Counted from the stretch's first letter, positions 22,375 to 33,690 are shown. The stretch is DNA of 64,000 nucleotides from Ceratothoa steindachneri (GCA_963969495.1 OZ018322.1:157510848-157574847); one strand, 5' to 3'. A program made the numbers and translations. Notes: a model not told the origin generated them from the letters alone.

Positions 22375-24682
22375 AGGGCAGAGATAAAAACAAAGAGGTT
22401 TACAAAATTGGAGATCCAAATGGAGAGAGATAAAAAAAGGCATGGTTTCAAAAGGACTGGGATAGAAGATTAGAGAGGTCAAAAGAATAGATTTTGAAAA
22501 TTAAACAGAACCGAACTCACGGAGATTAAAGAATAAAGATAAAAATTAGAGAGAAAAATTACAGGCTTCGATAGGTTTGAAGACCTTAAGAGAAGTAGAT
22601 CCAAGAAAAAAAAATCTCAAAATATGGAGACGAAAAACGCGGTACATACATAGATCCAGAACACTAGAGATACCAATTTAAGTGTCATAAAAACGGAGGC
22701 TCCCCAAAAATGTAAGTGCCAATCGATGGAGACCGCTCCCGATGGAAAACAGAAAAGACGGAGATCCTAAAGAGAATAATTAAAAGAGCCGTAGTTTTCA
22801 GTTTATGAGTCATAAAGACGCAGGCTCCCAGAAAATGCAAGTTCCAAAGCAATGGAGATCAGAAATGACGGAGATCCTAAACAAGAAAAATTGAAGGAAC
22901 CGTATTTCTCAAAATATGAGGATTAAAAAAAGAGATCGATACGGAGATGCAAATAGAATGAACGCGAAGATAACATACACCTTTTAGGAGAGAAGTAATA
23001 TTTCAAACGTAAGAGATTATAAAACCCCAAAATCGATATAGACTAAGATGCCTCAAGGCTGAAAGTCAAATGAAAGGAGACCCCAAAAAGATAACCTGAA
23101 AAGCCAAATCACGAAAAACACAAAAAATCTAAATGGTGTCATCCCAACCAACTAATATTAAAAAAGACATCCGTAAGGAAGAGACCCAGTGACATAAATG
23201 TTAAAAAGAAATCGATCCACAAAACAGTCTTGGATCCCGAAGGATTATTTTCCAGAAAGCTGAATTTCTCAAAAGAAGGATATCCGAAATATAGAAATTA
23301 CATTGCACAATGATTATACAATATGGGAAGTAAAATAAATAGAGATTCAAAGGACGGATATCAGAAATAGGATGATGATCAATGCATTGGAGGCCAAAAA
23401 GGACGGAAATTAAAATAAATTCTACCAAAGATCGTAGGGATCCTACAAGAAAATGAGCCTAAGGATTTAGATTACAAAAGACCGAGATCTAATATAATGC
23501 AGATCCTTAAAAAGGAAAATCAAAAGTGACAAAGTTCATAAAATTATAAGATCAAATAATATGAATTTTCAGAAAGATGGAGAATCCCATCATCAAATTA
23601 TATAGAAAGCGATTTAAAACGAATTGGATCACAAAAAACATCTAAAAAGCCGAAAACAAAAAGTGAGGGAGATGCTAAACAATTCAGATTAAAAAAAAAC
23701 AACAGAAATTCAAAAGCAACCTAATTATTTTAAAAGAATGTAGATAACAATCAAATTAATGTACATACTATACGAAAATCATAAAAATGAAGATACATAA
23801 CGAAGAGATTATTAACAAGATAGAAAATAGACAGATCATAAAAAACTGAAATCCGCAAAGAAAGAGATAATAAAATGAATTGAATAGCAAAGGTACAGAT
23901 CTAAAAAGATGAAATGCTAAACGATGGAATCACAAAATATGGATGTCCCAAAGGAAAGAGTGAGATAAAATCGAAGAGATTTTAAACACTGTTATTGGAA
24001 ATGAGAGATTCAAAATGCCGTAGATTATAAAAACGGTTGATTGTGAGAAAAGGTGATATTAAATGGCCGAGTTTAAAAATACCAAGATCAAACAAAGAGT
24101 AGATTGAATAGCAAAATAAAAAGCTAGGAAGATTTTAATAAACAAAGAGTAAAAACGATAGCTTCTAAAGCAATTTCCAAAGACGACTGATTCAAATTTA
24201 CCGAGAACTAAATGGACTGAGATTTAAATTATATAGTTTAAAAAAGTGACTAAACAAAAGTAGATAAAATAAACAGAAATAAGCATATCTGAAATCATAT
24301 AAGACATCTCATAAAAGGATGGGAGTATGAAATTACATTACGATAAAGATAGAGATTCAAAATATGAAGAATCTTATCAAAAGAGATAAGGAAATAAAAA
24401 TTAGGAACCAAAAGAAAAATTCTGGGATTTCCAAAGGCCGCGATAAAAAAATAAGCAGATATTCTTATACAAGGATATCCCCAAAACGCAAACTAAAGAA
24501 CGGATATCTAATTTACGGTTAGCAGATAGGATGGAGTAAAAATTAATGAAGATCCCAAAGGACCGGGATTTACCAAGGGGGAAAAAAGAAAAAAACTGAA
24601 ATTACAGAGGTTCCAAGAAGACGAAACTCTCAATAAACAGTGATTCCTTATGATCAAGATTCCATACGACTGATATCCCTTA
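22375..24682 (+). repeat. Degenerate purine-rich GGAGATC array, copy B part 1
   Basis: About 2.3 kb of A/G-rich sequence in which words such as GACGGAGATCC, GGAGATCAAAA and AAAAGACG recur every 20-30 bp with strong divergence. A higher-order unit of about 126 bp is visible at 22677-22915, where GTCATAAA, GGCTCCC, GACGGAGATCCTAAA and AGCCGTA-like blocks repeat in order. Stops are frequent in all frames. It is the complement-type of the array at 190-1175 and continues beyond the piggyBac insertion. Confidence 0.75.
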
Positions 24683-25147
24683 TTACCCCCCTAGTAATAC
24701 CATTGAGTCCAGTGGACCCAATTTTAATCTTCAAAACGATTTTCCCCCTAGATCTTTTTTCATAAGGATCTATCATAGCACAAAAAAGAACTTTTAGAAA
24801 TTAAATAGGAGAAGATGAATTTACTGTTTTACCTCCAATTACACTATGGGTCCATTAGACTCAATTCGAATAAATTCAGAAATAAAAAATAATATTGAGT
24901 AATAACATGGATAAATATATAGATTTTCAATTGAACGAAATATATAATAGTTTGGAAAGACTTTCACTTCACTTTGAAAATTTATGATGCAATATCCCTA
25001 CTCTTGCATCATCTTATACCTGTTTTATATGACACAGTGCCATTTCTAGTATTGCATAATCTGACACCAAGCATAAAAGTGTCAAAGAAAGCTAATACTA
25101 TTTTAGTTTATTCATAAATTCAGTGCTGTCAGTTGTGTCCTTCTACA

Positions 25148-26535
25148 ATGCCAAAGCAAAGAGAGCAAAATCCAGAAGAAGTTACACAATTATTAGACGA
25201 CTCCGATGATGAGTGGGAAAATAGTGCAGATGAGTTTTAAGTCAGTAATAATGACAGCACATTTATTTCTGATAATGATGGTGAAATGATTGTATTAGCT
25301 TTATAGATTCAGACTATGAATTTTACGATAATGATATAAAAAATAGTGATAATTCAATACCATGGATGAGTGAGAAATATTATTCTAAAGATAAAAGTGA
25401 AGTTTGGATTACTGAACCGCAAAGACATTCAGCATGTAAGGCTTTATTACCCAATATTTTGAAATAAAAACCTGGTCCCTCTCGTTTTGCGAAATAATCC
25501 TGTGATTTTACGATATCATTATCGTAAAATTCAGAGTCTGAATCTATAATGCTAATACGATCCCTTTCACCATCATCGTGGGAAATAAATGTGCTCTATA
25601 AATTACTTGAAGTAATCCGTAAATGGACTAATGCTGAGGGAAAGTTAGTCAATTTCAAAGGCCGTTGCCAATTTTGAGTATACATACCACCAAAGCCAGG
25701 AAAATATCGAATTAAAATTTAGACAATATGTGATAGGGACAACTCCTATGCTTGCAAAAAGGCAAATCTTCACTGGTGAGAATACAGGCTTAGGACATGA
25801 GAAGAATCAGGGCTCAAGAGTGTTCCAGGAATTGGCAGTGGGAAGTGAAATTAGTGGCAGAAATATAACATGTGCTAATTGTTTTACTAGTTTGGAATTA
25901 AGTCGAAGTCTCGTTGAAAAGAACATAATCTCTTGGTTGGCACTATCAGAAAAAAATAGAAAAGGGCTCCCTTTCTCTTTTACAAACGCTAAAGAAAAAG
26001 ACATCAATAGCAGCTTATTTGTATTTGAAGATGATTTAATGATTATTTCTTATTCTCCCAAGAATAACTATATCGTAACTCTTTTCAGCTTAATGCATTC
26101 ATCAAATTCTTTTAAAAAAATAAAAGTTATCCTTTTCTACAACAAAAGAAGGAGGAGTAGATACTCTTGACTAAATGGTGAGAACATATTCTTGTAAAAT
26201 TATGACAAACTGATGGTAGACATCTTATACAAAATGGTAGATATCAGTACAAGCAATATCCACAATGTAGCTAGGCAACTAGGAATAGAAAGCGCGAAAA
26301 AAGGAAGAAGAAAATTTGTCATTCAACTAGCAAAAGAACTAGCGGGTGTTATTACAGACTGAAAAGGTCCCAGGGAAGAATGTACCTCCCATGGCCTTTC
26401 TCAAGTAAGGAAAAAAAGACGATGCTCATTGTGTTGCTCCAAAAAGGATAGAAAGACACGCATTTTATTTCATAATTGAAAAAAAACATGTTTGGCACAG
26501 TCAATTAATTATTACATGTGCCCCTTGTGGTAACA
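25148..26535 (+). pseudogene. piggyBac transposase, broken
   Basis: The start ATG at 25148 gives MPKQREQNPEEVTQLLDD and an acidic N-terminus ending in a stop at 25240. Then WITEPQRH and KPGPSRF are readable. The catalytic domain follows in shifting frames: TNAEGKLVNFKGRCQF, VYIPPKPGKYRIKI (25680-25720), TCANCFTSLELSRSLVEKNI (25868-25925), and later KGGVDTLD-like residues with MVRTYSCK-like residues at about 26150-26200, where the last catalytic aspartate lies. A cysteine-rich C-terminal domain (KRRCSLCCSKKDRKTR) lies near 26410-26455. An inverted duplication at 25256-25595 disrupts the N-terminal part. The copy is inactive. Confidence 0.88.
25256..25595. repeat. Inverted duplication, ~82-bp arms, within the piggyBac ORF
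   Basis: 25256-25337 and 25513-25595 are reverse complements at about 85-90% by eye. Shared blocks include AGCACATTTATTT and ATTTTACGATAATGATAT. The ~175-bp spacer holds the original coding sequence up to KPGPSRFAK. It looks like a local inverted copy of the acidic N-terminal coding region. Confidence 0.8.
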
Positions 26536-27131
26536 AAAATTAAATTAAAATATAAAAGTTCATTTGATATAATTAAGTAAAAAAAGATTAGTTTAGCCAT
26601 TTTTATGCAACAAAAAGACATTTTATTCTTAATTTTAAATTAATACCTGTGTATATTTGTTTAATATTCTTGTATTATTATTTTGGTTCTTTACTTTTAC
26701 CAAAATTGAAAAGAAATTACTGAAATGCTTGAAAAAATAGTCAGAGTCCTTTGGACCCTTTTGTGTTTACATGGAAAAAAGATTTCCTCCTATACCTAGG
26801 GAATAACCACCTTTTCTCTTACTTGAAAGAAAATGTGATTCAAAGTCATTTAAATATTTGTATATCCATTTTAATAACAAAAAGTAAACTCTATTTATAT
26901 TAGATAAAATCAAGTTTCAAAAATTATAGTATTCTTTTTTAATGCAATAATAAGGCATTTGATGTTGAAAATTGTTAATAAAATTCCCATATCTCTTTAC
27001 CATCCTTGTCTTATCGTTCTATCTTAAAAATAATCAAAAGAATTTAGGTAAGATGCATTTAAAATAGTTAAGGGTCAATTGGACCCGGTTGGTATTTTAT
27101 GGAGGTTTTTTCCTGGTAAGGCTAGGGTTAA

Positions 27132-28944
27132 AATGTAAGTATTAACACAAAATGAAATTTAAAAGTATGTATGGAAAAAAGGAAAAATCAAATAGGGCAT
27201 ATATTAAATGGACTAGATGAAATTGACTAAGATCTAATGATGTGGATCCGAAAAGAATGGAGGTTAAAAAATACAGTGATGACAAAGGTAAAGATTAAAA
27301 GACAGAATGAAAAAATAGATATCCTAAATGAAGATACGAAGCAACTGATATACCCACAAAACAGAGTTGATAAGAGAGGGCCCCCTCAAAATTGAGATTA
27401 CCAAATCATATAAAAAAAAGTCCTAAAATATGGAGAACCCATACTTGGAGATTCAAAATAAAGGGGTCCTTAAATCTGACAAACCTTAAAAACTGAAAGT
27501 CCATGCGAAAGGAGATCACACAAAAAATGGCGATCAAAAGTGAGTCCGTAATAATAGAGGTCCCTAAATGATGAAACATCTAAAGGTTGAGGTCCGTAAA
27601 GTCCAATGACAAAATAGGGAGATGCCAAATGCTAAGACACCAAAGAAGCGACACCACAAACCATGAGCATCATAATCAACGGATATCATACATGACGGAG
27701 AGCACAAAAATGCCGTCGAAAAATCCGAAATTCAAATTAAAGAACAGCTCTAAATACGCACGTCCCATAGGATAGAGATCACAAACTATGGAAATCTCAA
27801 AGAAAGGAGATTATAAATACCTGAGATACAAAAATAGTGAGATCCCCATCAACGGATATATTCAACACATGGATACATAAAGCCAAAATTTTAATAAGAT
27901 AGATTTTGAAAACTTGTGAGATTAAAATATGGAGATTCCAAAAGATTAAAAGAAGAAAATAGATTAACATACTCATCGATTCAAAAGGAGATACACAAAT
28001 AAAGATATAAAAAGAAGGAGATCGAAAGGTTTAGAGATCTAAAAAGTATGAAATTACAAAAAATGGAGAGAAAAAAGACGATTGACTTTTCAAAGACGAA
28101 GAAATCCAGATGCTATGATTTCTAATCTTGGAAAATCAAAAATGAATGGGATACAAACGGAATTTATCCGAGAAGAAGGACATATATGCAAATGAACCGA
28201 TTTTCTAAGTTGGAAATACCAAACTTCACCAAGACGCAATGCATTTAGCTAAGACACTCTATGAAAGAAGCAAAAACGAAGGTGGTACAAATTGAAAATG
28301 AATGAAATAATAAAATGACATTCAAAAAGAAGCAGATGCACAAAAAAACACTCACAAAACTGAGATACAAAAGACTAGTATCCAAAAAGAACAATATAAA
28401 AATGACAGAAAATCATAACGGACGGAGATTGTAATAGTCTGAAACCCAAAATGATGAAGATAATAAAAACAGAAACATCAAAGGATGGAGAACGCAAAAT
28501 GAATTATTTTCATACAAAAATTTCAACAAAACGAGATGCAAACGAGAGAGCAACCAAAAGTGATTTTATTAAAGGCAGACGATCCCAAATGACGAACTTC
28601 TCAAATGACTAAGTTGTAAAATTCAATCGCAAACGATGAAGATCCCAAATGTAAGAAATGCGAGTTAAAAGAAATTAAAAAAATCGGAAACATTAAATTA
28701 GCGAGACTTAAAAAGAGGGATTGCCAAAAGAGGAGATACACAGATATAGATTACATAAAGACTTGTTTGAAAGGGAAAGAGATTCACAACGTCGGAGATT
28801 CTTAGAGAAGGATAGCCATGTACAAACACGAAACCGAGTCTAAATCCAAATGTGGGTGATTCGATATAATGAAATTTGAAGGCACTAAAAACAAATCAAC
28901 AAGATACGGATGCATAAAGTTTCAAAGCTGCCGCAATAGTAAAA
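27132..28944 (+). repeat. Degenerate purine-rich GGAGATC array, copy B part 2
   Basis: Same A/G-rich degenerate repeat as 22375-24682, now on the other side of the piggyBac. GGAGATTCAAA, GGAGATCACA, GATACACAAA and similar words recur at 20-30-bp spacing. Without the piggyBac, the array is about 4.1 kb long. The 27587-27775 open frame is a chance frame through the repeat. Confidence 0.75.
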
Positions 28945-29138
28945 ACACAAGTCTCAAAAGAGGAAGATCACCTCAAAAAAAATAACAAAATACTGTCTCA
29001 GTCAACGATTAACAGACATATTACCCTCGCTTAATTTATGAACAAATTATTATCAAAATTTTTAATTGACCAATTATGGATGGCGTAGAAATACATAAAC
29101 CTTTGTTTTGCTCAACGATTTTGAAGAGAACATCGCCC
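28945..29138 (-). repeat. Terminal module of the unnamed repeat family, copy B
   Basis: Reverse complement of the module at 12-205, again directly adjoining the array. Landmarks are GGCGTAGAAATA, CAAATTATTATCAAAA and AATACTGTCTCAGTCAAC. It defines one end of copy B, which runs leftward on the minus strand to about 22375. Confidence 0.7.
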
Positions 29139-29470
29139 ACTAATTCACAAAAGCTGGTTTGTTATAGCAATCTTCTTCATTCTAATGAAAGGTTACTACG
29201 ACGAATGTAAGCGACTCATTTTTTGTCAGTTGTACCAGACGAGATTCCAAGCACCATTAGCGGTTTTCATTTATTTTTTCTTCAAACAAACCTTTCGGCG
29301 TGGACTTGCAAATTGTTTAACTCTCCAATCTCCAGCAATATTAGAGAACTTTACAAAATAGTTTCCTAACCAAAACCTTATTCATTACTAATATTTATTA
29401 ACTTGCATTTAATGGTATGTCAGAAATAAAATACTCACTGTATGCGGACGACTTTGCCCTTTAGCAATGG
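29139..29470. other. No gene recognised
   Basis: AT-rich sequence between the terminal module and the tRNA-like SINE head; no coherent coding frame was seen. Confidence 0.5.
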
Positions 29471-29477
29471 AGGATGC

Positions 29478-29552
29478 AACCACTGGCCGAAACTCAAAAC
29501 CGGGTTTGCTTATTGCCGATCAGATACTAAACCACTAAGCTACCAGGCACAA
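29478..29552 (-). repeat. tRNA-like SINE head or tRNA pseudogene
   Basis: On the minus strand, TAGCTTAGTGG (29542-29532) matches the RNA polymerase III A box and GGTTTTGAGTTTC (29501-29489) is a B-box-like T-arm, at tRNA-like spacing. A short T stem (CCGG/TCGG) can be drawn around the second block. The acceptor ends do not pair well, so this is not a functional tRNA. A tRNA-derived SINE is likely, with its body continuing toward 29400. Confidence 0.45.
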
Positions 29553-29867
29553 TGATTCAATTACACCCAAAACGTTCTGTCTTCTCAGTATGGATTACCT
29601 TCATTGTACCGTCCTTTGCTCTCTTTGATCCCTGTGTTCATCCAATATATCTTTATCTTCCCTTGAAATAATTCCTGTTTCTTGTCTCAGTTCTTATTTC
29701 CTTCACATTTCTCTTTCTATTTTAATGTATTATTATATGGTATGAAAGACAAGGTTTCTGCATCTTTTTTTCTGTCTTCTAAAGGTTTTTGAAAGGCAGA
29801 AATTAAATATGACGAAAGCCCTGTGGTGGTTATTACCACCCGTAGAAATTGTATTTTATCTTATTTC

Positions 29868-29868
29868 T

Positions 29869-29896
<28 letters not shown>
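29868..29896. repeat. (TA)n microsatellite
   Basis: Short TA tract next to the 3' signature of a minus-strand PLE. Confidence 0.9.
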
Positions 29897-29899
<3 letters not shown>

Positions 29900-29904
<5 letters not shown>

Positions 29905-30742
29905 ATATTAAAGATAAATTCCAGAGCCACGAGAAACGGATGCAATATCTTTTAATTTTTCACAACGTTTTGAAAACTACAAGTTTTCTTCTTCAGGCTA
30001 GAATAAGTTTACAAAGTTAATACATATGAAGAAAAATTGAAAAGGCTAACAAGACATGATTTTAAAAGGTCTCCAATTATAAAATATCAGTAAAATGTAC
30101 TATAAGTTAAAGTTTTAAATATGATTTGGCATCAGTTAAAATTGCTTTAAAACTGACTGAAAAAAAATAGTTAATAAATTTAAAGTTTATTTCAGAAATT
30201 AATTATAAACTATAAGAGAAATTGACCTGTCAATAGCTAAAAATTTAAAGTTTGTTTTTAATTTTGTAAACACTGTAAGAGTTAAAAACACTCAATATAA
30301 AACCGGTTCATTTTGGTACTTACTCAAGTGGATCCATCCTGGAGAGTGAATGGTGGATTTAACAAGGGGCTAGTATTTATAGGTTACAGTGACGCTTGGG
30401 AGAAGAATATCAACTAACTAAACAATAGTTAAAAAAACAAAAACGACTAACAAATGTTGTTAAAATTAATTAATTAATAAAGATATTGCACTTAAATCTT
30501 CATTGAGTTTAGGTTTGTAGTGTTTGATATATAAAGATTTGAGTGTTCTTAGTCAATGTTAGTTGTTGTTAAAAGCTAATACTTGAAAATTATCAATAGA
30601 AATGTCAGTTTTTCAGCTTATGGTGTGTTCCCTAATAGAAAACTTTTCCTTTTTATCTAAGATTTTGCATATGCGCCTTGATTCCCATATGAGCAGAGAA
30701 CCTAGCTCCATGAGACTTGACAGTGCTGCTAATGTAAGAGGT
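29900..30742 (-). mobile_element. PLE fragment C, GIY-YIG end and 3' UTR
   Basis: On the minus strand the right edge carries the reverse complement of the GIY-YIG coding block found at 30925-31013 (CCTCTTACATTAGCAGCACTG... to ...TGCAAAATCTTA). It is followed by ~650 bp of AT-rich 3' UTR and then the PLE signature CCTGAAGAAGAAAAC, loop, GTTTTCAAAACGTTG at about 29998-29960. No RT remains in this fragment. Its junction with the plus-strand fragment forms a head-to-head foldback. Confidence 0.55.
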
Positions 30743-31013
30743 TTTTTAAACGATACTTTTTAAACAAAAATCCTATTTATTTTTAAAAGATATTTTCCTC
30801 AAATCAACCCCAAATAGTTTTTATAAACAATTATCGATAGGAAGTTTTTTAGCAGTAAAAATCCTATCTCTTTGGAGTTCTTCAGTGATAATGTTTATTT
30901 AGTTAAATGTCCCAGTTTTACTGGAACCTCTTACATTGGCAGCACTGTAAGGACTTTTGGAGCTCGGTTCTCTGCTCATATGAGGATTAATTGGCGCACA
31001 AGCAAAATCTTAA
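30658..31013. repeat. Foldback of two PLE GIY-YIG blocks
   Basis: 30658-30742 and 30925-31013 are inverted copies of about 85 bp at roughly 80% identity, with a 182-bp spacer. The plus-strand copy translates as NVYLVKCPSFTGTSYIGST followed by FGARFSAHM, a GIY-YIG core (VYLVK...YIGST). Two PLE ends therefore meet head to head. Confidence 0.8.
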
Positions 31014-31029
31014 ATATAAAGTCACCTAT

Positions 31030-32600
31030 AATTTTCTTCATTTGTATGTTATAGGTGATTTCAGTCCAGAATACGCTTATGGGACTGTGAAAACCCCCAA
31101 AGTTGGAAACTCCCTCAGTCCAATAATTAGCCAAATCCCTACACCCATGTACGAACTCGAAAAATTCCTAGACAAAATATTAACTCCATACGTCCTCACC
31201 TAATAGAGCCTCAACCCCTTGGCGGATATCTTCGATATGATTCGAGCCACTAACCCTAAGAAAATTATAGTTTCTATGGACGTGGAATCACTATTCACCA
31301 ATGTACCAGTCGCCGAAACAATAGACATATACTAAAACACGTATATGACCAAAATGACCGCCCCCTAAATGGAATACCAAGGGACGACATGAAGAGACTC
31401 CTTCAAATTTACACCTCTGAAACCCGCTTCTTTGACTCCAATGGAAGCATGTACCGCCAAGTCGATGGAATTGCCATGGGTTCTCCCTTGGGAGTTCTCT
31501 TTACCAACTTCTATATGGGAGTGGTTGAAAAAAGTGTCTTCTCAAGAGTTCCCAAGCCCCATGTTTACTGTAGGTACATAAACGACATCTACATCAACGT
31601 ACCAACACAAGAAGAAATACATAATCTGGAAAAAGCCTTTAAAGAATGTTCTTCCCTCAACTACACCATCGAAAAAAGCCACAACAGCCAATTACCATTC
31701 TTAAATATCCTCACTACCAATATCAATGAAACAATAACAACTAAAGTTTATGTTGAACCCACCAACCCGTGATTTTGCATGAATACGGACAGCGAATGTC
31801 CTAAACGCTACCCAACAAGCGTGATATCGTCGTACATCAATCGTGCTTTTACTCACTGCACCACATGGAAGGACACACACAACGAACTCGAAGAAGCCAC
31901 TCAGGTACTTTTAAATAACGGATTCTCCAATAAAGAAATACAAACAGCCATAATAATTAAAATGGACAGATGGTAACTCTCAGAACCCCAGAAGAACAGG
32001 AATACCGCTAATGAGGATATTATAAAACTGTTCTACAAGAATACTATGAGCACCGAACACCAAACAGATGAAAGTTCCATCAAGGAGATTATAGATCCAG
32101 GATTAAAACCCATAAACGCCGAGACAAAGATCGCACTAATTATCTACTATCAAAATAGATGTACTTCAACCCTTTTCATGAAAAATAACCCCAAACCCCC
32201 GCTACAATGGAAACAAAGGACACATCTAATATACGAGTACACATGTAAATTCAAAGACTGTAATCTCCTACCTAACTTGTATATCAGCATGACCGAAACC
32301 ACTCTCTCAAGAAGAATGTAATACTATCTGAACAACGGTGCACCTAAAATCATAGACAGGAATTACACGGAATATGCTTCCAACCAAAAAATGATAGAAA
32401 AAAGAACCAAAATTTTAGACTATGCTCCTAACAGGCGTCAACTTCTCTACCTTGAGCTTTATACATATATCCATGAGAAACAACCGAATTTAAACATACA
32501 GTCTAACTCCAATGAAGTCCTGCCCAGCGCAAAAAAAACAAACAGAGGACAGGTGTACTCAGAGCTGCACCTAACCACTAATCCCTTCTAGTATATAGCT
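31030..32600 (+). pseudogene. Penelope-like element D, RT and GIY-YIG polyprotein
   Basis: The pieces give a PLE in order. GDFSPEYAYGTVKTPK and SPIISQIPTPMYELEKFL start the RT. KKIIVSMDVESLFTNVPV (31258-31313) is palm motif A. VDGIAMGSPLGVLFTNFYMG (about 31462-31518) is motif B. CRYINDIYIN at about 31570 is motif C, with YIND in place of YVDD, so the first catalytic aspartate of the pair is lost. After further stops comes QRTHLIYEYTCKFKDC, then YISMTETTLSRRM, a GIY-YIG core with YIGMT changed to YISMT. The segment RRQLLYLELYTYIHEKQPNL and the conserved LNIQSNSNEVLPS close the protein at 32591. The same family occurs on the minus strand at 33231-36100. Confidence 0.87.
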
Positions 32601-32741
32601 TAATTCCCCCTAATCTCTGGCTACCTACTCCTCCGACCTTATATCACCTGGATCCAACCTACCTATAAGTGTATAGCTTCGTTCGTAATTTTGTTAATAC
32701 ATATATAAACTGAATACTTTGTTATAGTTTCGAATTGTAAC

Positions 32742-32776
32742 TCTGAAGATGATACTCGATGTATCGAAGCGCGTCA
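32742..32776 (+). other. PLE D 3' signature (hammerhead-like core)
   Basis: CTCTGAAGATGATAC, loop, GTATCGAAGCGCGTC. The GATAC/GTATC halves can form a stem between the CTGAAGA and GAAG boxes. It lies ~150 bp after the PLE D stop, the same relative place as in the other PLEs here. Confidence 0.45.
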
Positions 32777-32962
32777 GTAAGGTAAAGAAAGTGCTCAATT
32801 GCATTAATTTACTTCTACCTTTGGCAAAATAACAAGCATTAGTCCCCGATGAACTTCAAAGCGTTTATCCACATGTCAAACAATGAAGAAAAAGCTAATA
32901 TAAGACAAATCGAGAAGATTGGAAAAAGAATTATTAATTCGAAACTAGCGATCGCTTTTAAT

Positions 32963-32964
<2 letters not shown>

Positions 32965-33038
<74 letters not shown>
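32965..33038. repeat. (TA)n microsatellite, ~74 bp
   Basis: Uninterrupted TA dinucleotides between the tail-to-tail PLEs D and E. The IYIYIY open frames here are artefacts of the repeat. Confidence 0.95.
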
Positions 33039-33042
<4 letters not shown>

Positions 33043-33230
33043 GAAAGGTTTTATATGTCATGGATAGACGGTAAACGTACAGACGAACATAGAAGTCACT
33101 CAGGTAGAGTGCACTGGCAAACTCCTTGACAGGGTGGGACACGCCAAGAGCGCAGGTAGAAAATTAAATTTGTGGTCGTATCCAGATAGATAAATGACCT
33201 GGATACCTGAGATTAGCTCTCCCGTGCGTT

Positions 33231-33489
33231 TCTATTCCGATTCTTGTTTTCTAGGTAATATTCCATTTGAATTGAATTGAATATTAAGTTTTGGTTTTTT
33301 TTCTTGTTTGTGAATAGCTTCTAGAAATAGTAATTGTCGGCGATCAGATGCGGAGTGGATAATTTTAGTGTTCTCTTTTAACATTTTCTGCTGAGAATTA
33401 TTGCATGGTTTTGGCTGGTATGGTTTTTGGGCGCCGCCATTCGTCAGGTAGTAGGTCATTCTTCGTGAAAATTTTGTTTTAGTCATACT
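33231..33489 (-). pseudogene. PLE E, GIY-YIG C-terminal part (3' piece, cut by hAT)
   Basis: On the minus strand this reads TKTKFSRRMTYYLTNGGAQ, then ENTKIIHSASDRRQLLFLE and KKPKLNIQFNSNGILP, the last part of a PLE GIY-YIG nuclease and close kin of PLE D. Its upstream half lies at 35872-36100, so a hAT element separates SYIGMT from KTKFSRRM. Apart from the insertion, this piece is open for ~85 codons, and so is younger-looking than PLE A. Confidence 0.85.
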
Positions 33490-33536
33490 TAGGCTGTCCA
33501 AATTCTTTTAACCCAATGCTGGACGGAACCATCTGC

Positions 33537-33554
33537 ATATATATATTTTATATA

Positions 33555-33619
<65 letters not shown>

Positions 33620-33630
33620 TTAAATAAAAA
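33537..33630. repeat. (TA)n-rich microsatellite inside the hAT
   Basis: TA dinucleotides with a few interruptions (TTTATATATATT, TATGTATA), just inside one hAT end. Confidence 0.9.
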
Positions 33631-33690
33631 AAGATAAGTAATTTTAGTAGCCAACGAACTTTAATTATTAATAAGTGAATATTCACTTAC

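Larger units (their letters stand above)
24683..27131 (+). mobile_element. piggyBac-superfamily DNA transposon, decayed, inside the array
   Basis: The right end reads CTAGGGTTAA, a TTAA target site (27128-27131) next to a CCCTAG-type terminus. The left end reads TTACCCCCCTAGTAATACC, with the TTAA degraded to TTAC. Termini are partly complementary (CCCTAG, ...TACCA). Four copies of a 15-bp imperfect palindrome, GAGTCCANTGGACCC-like, sit near the ends at 24705-24719, 24848-24862, 26744-26758 and 27072-27086. The element encodes a piggyBac transposase remnant and interrupts the purine-rich array. Confidence 0.85.

Noticed and set aside
29823..29842. Small hairpin GGTGGTTATTACCACC as a terminator
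   Set aside because: No transcription unit ends there and bacterial-type terminators are not relevant in this genome.
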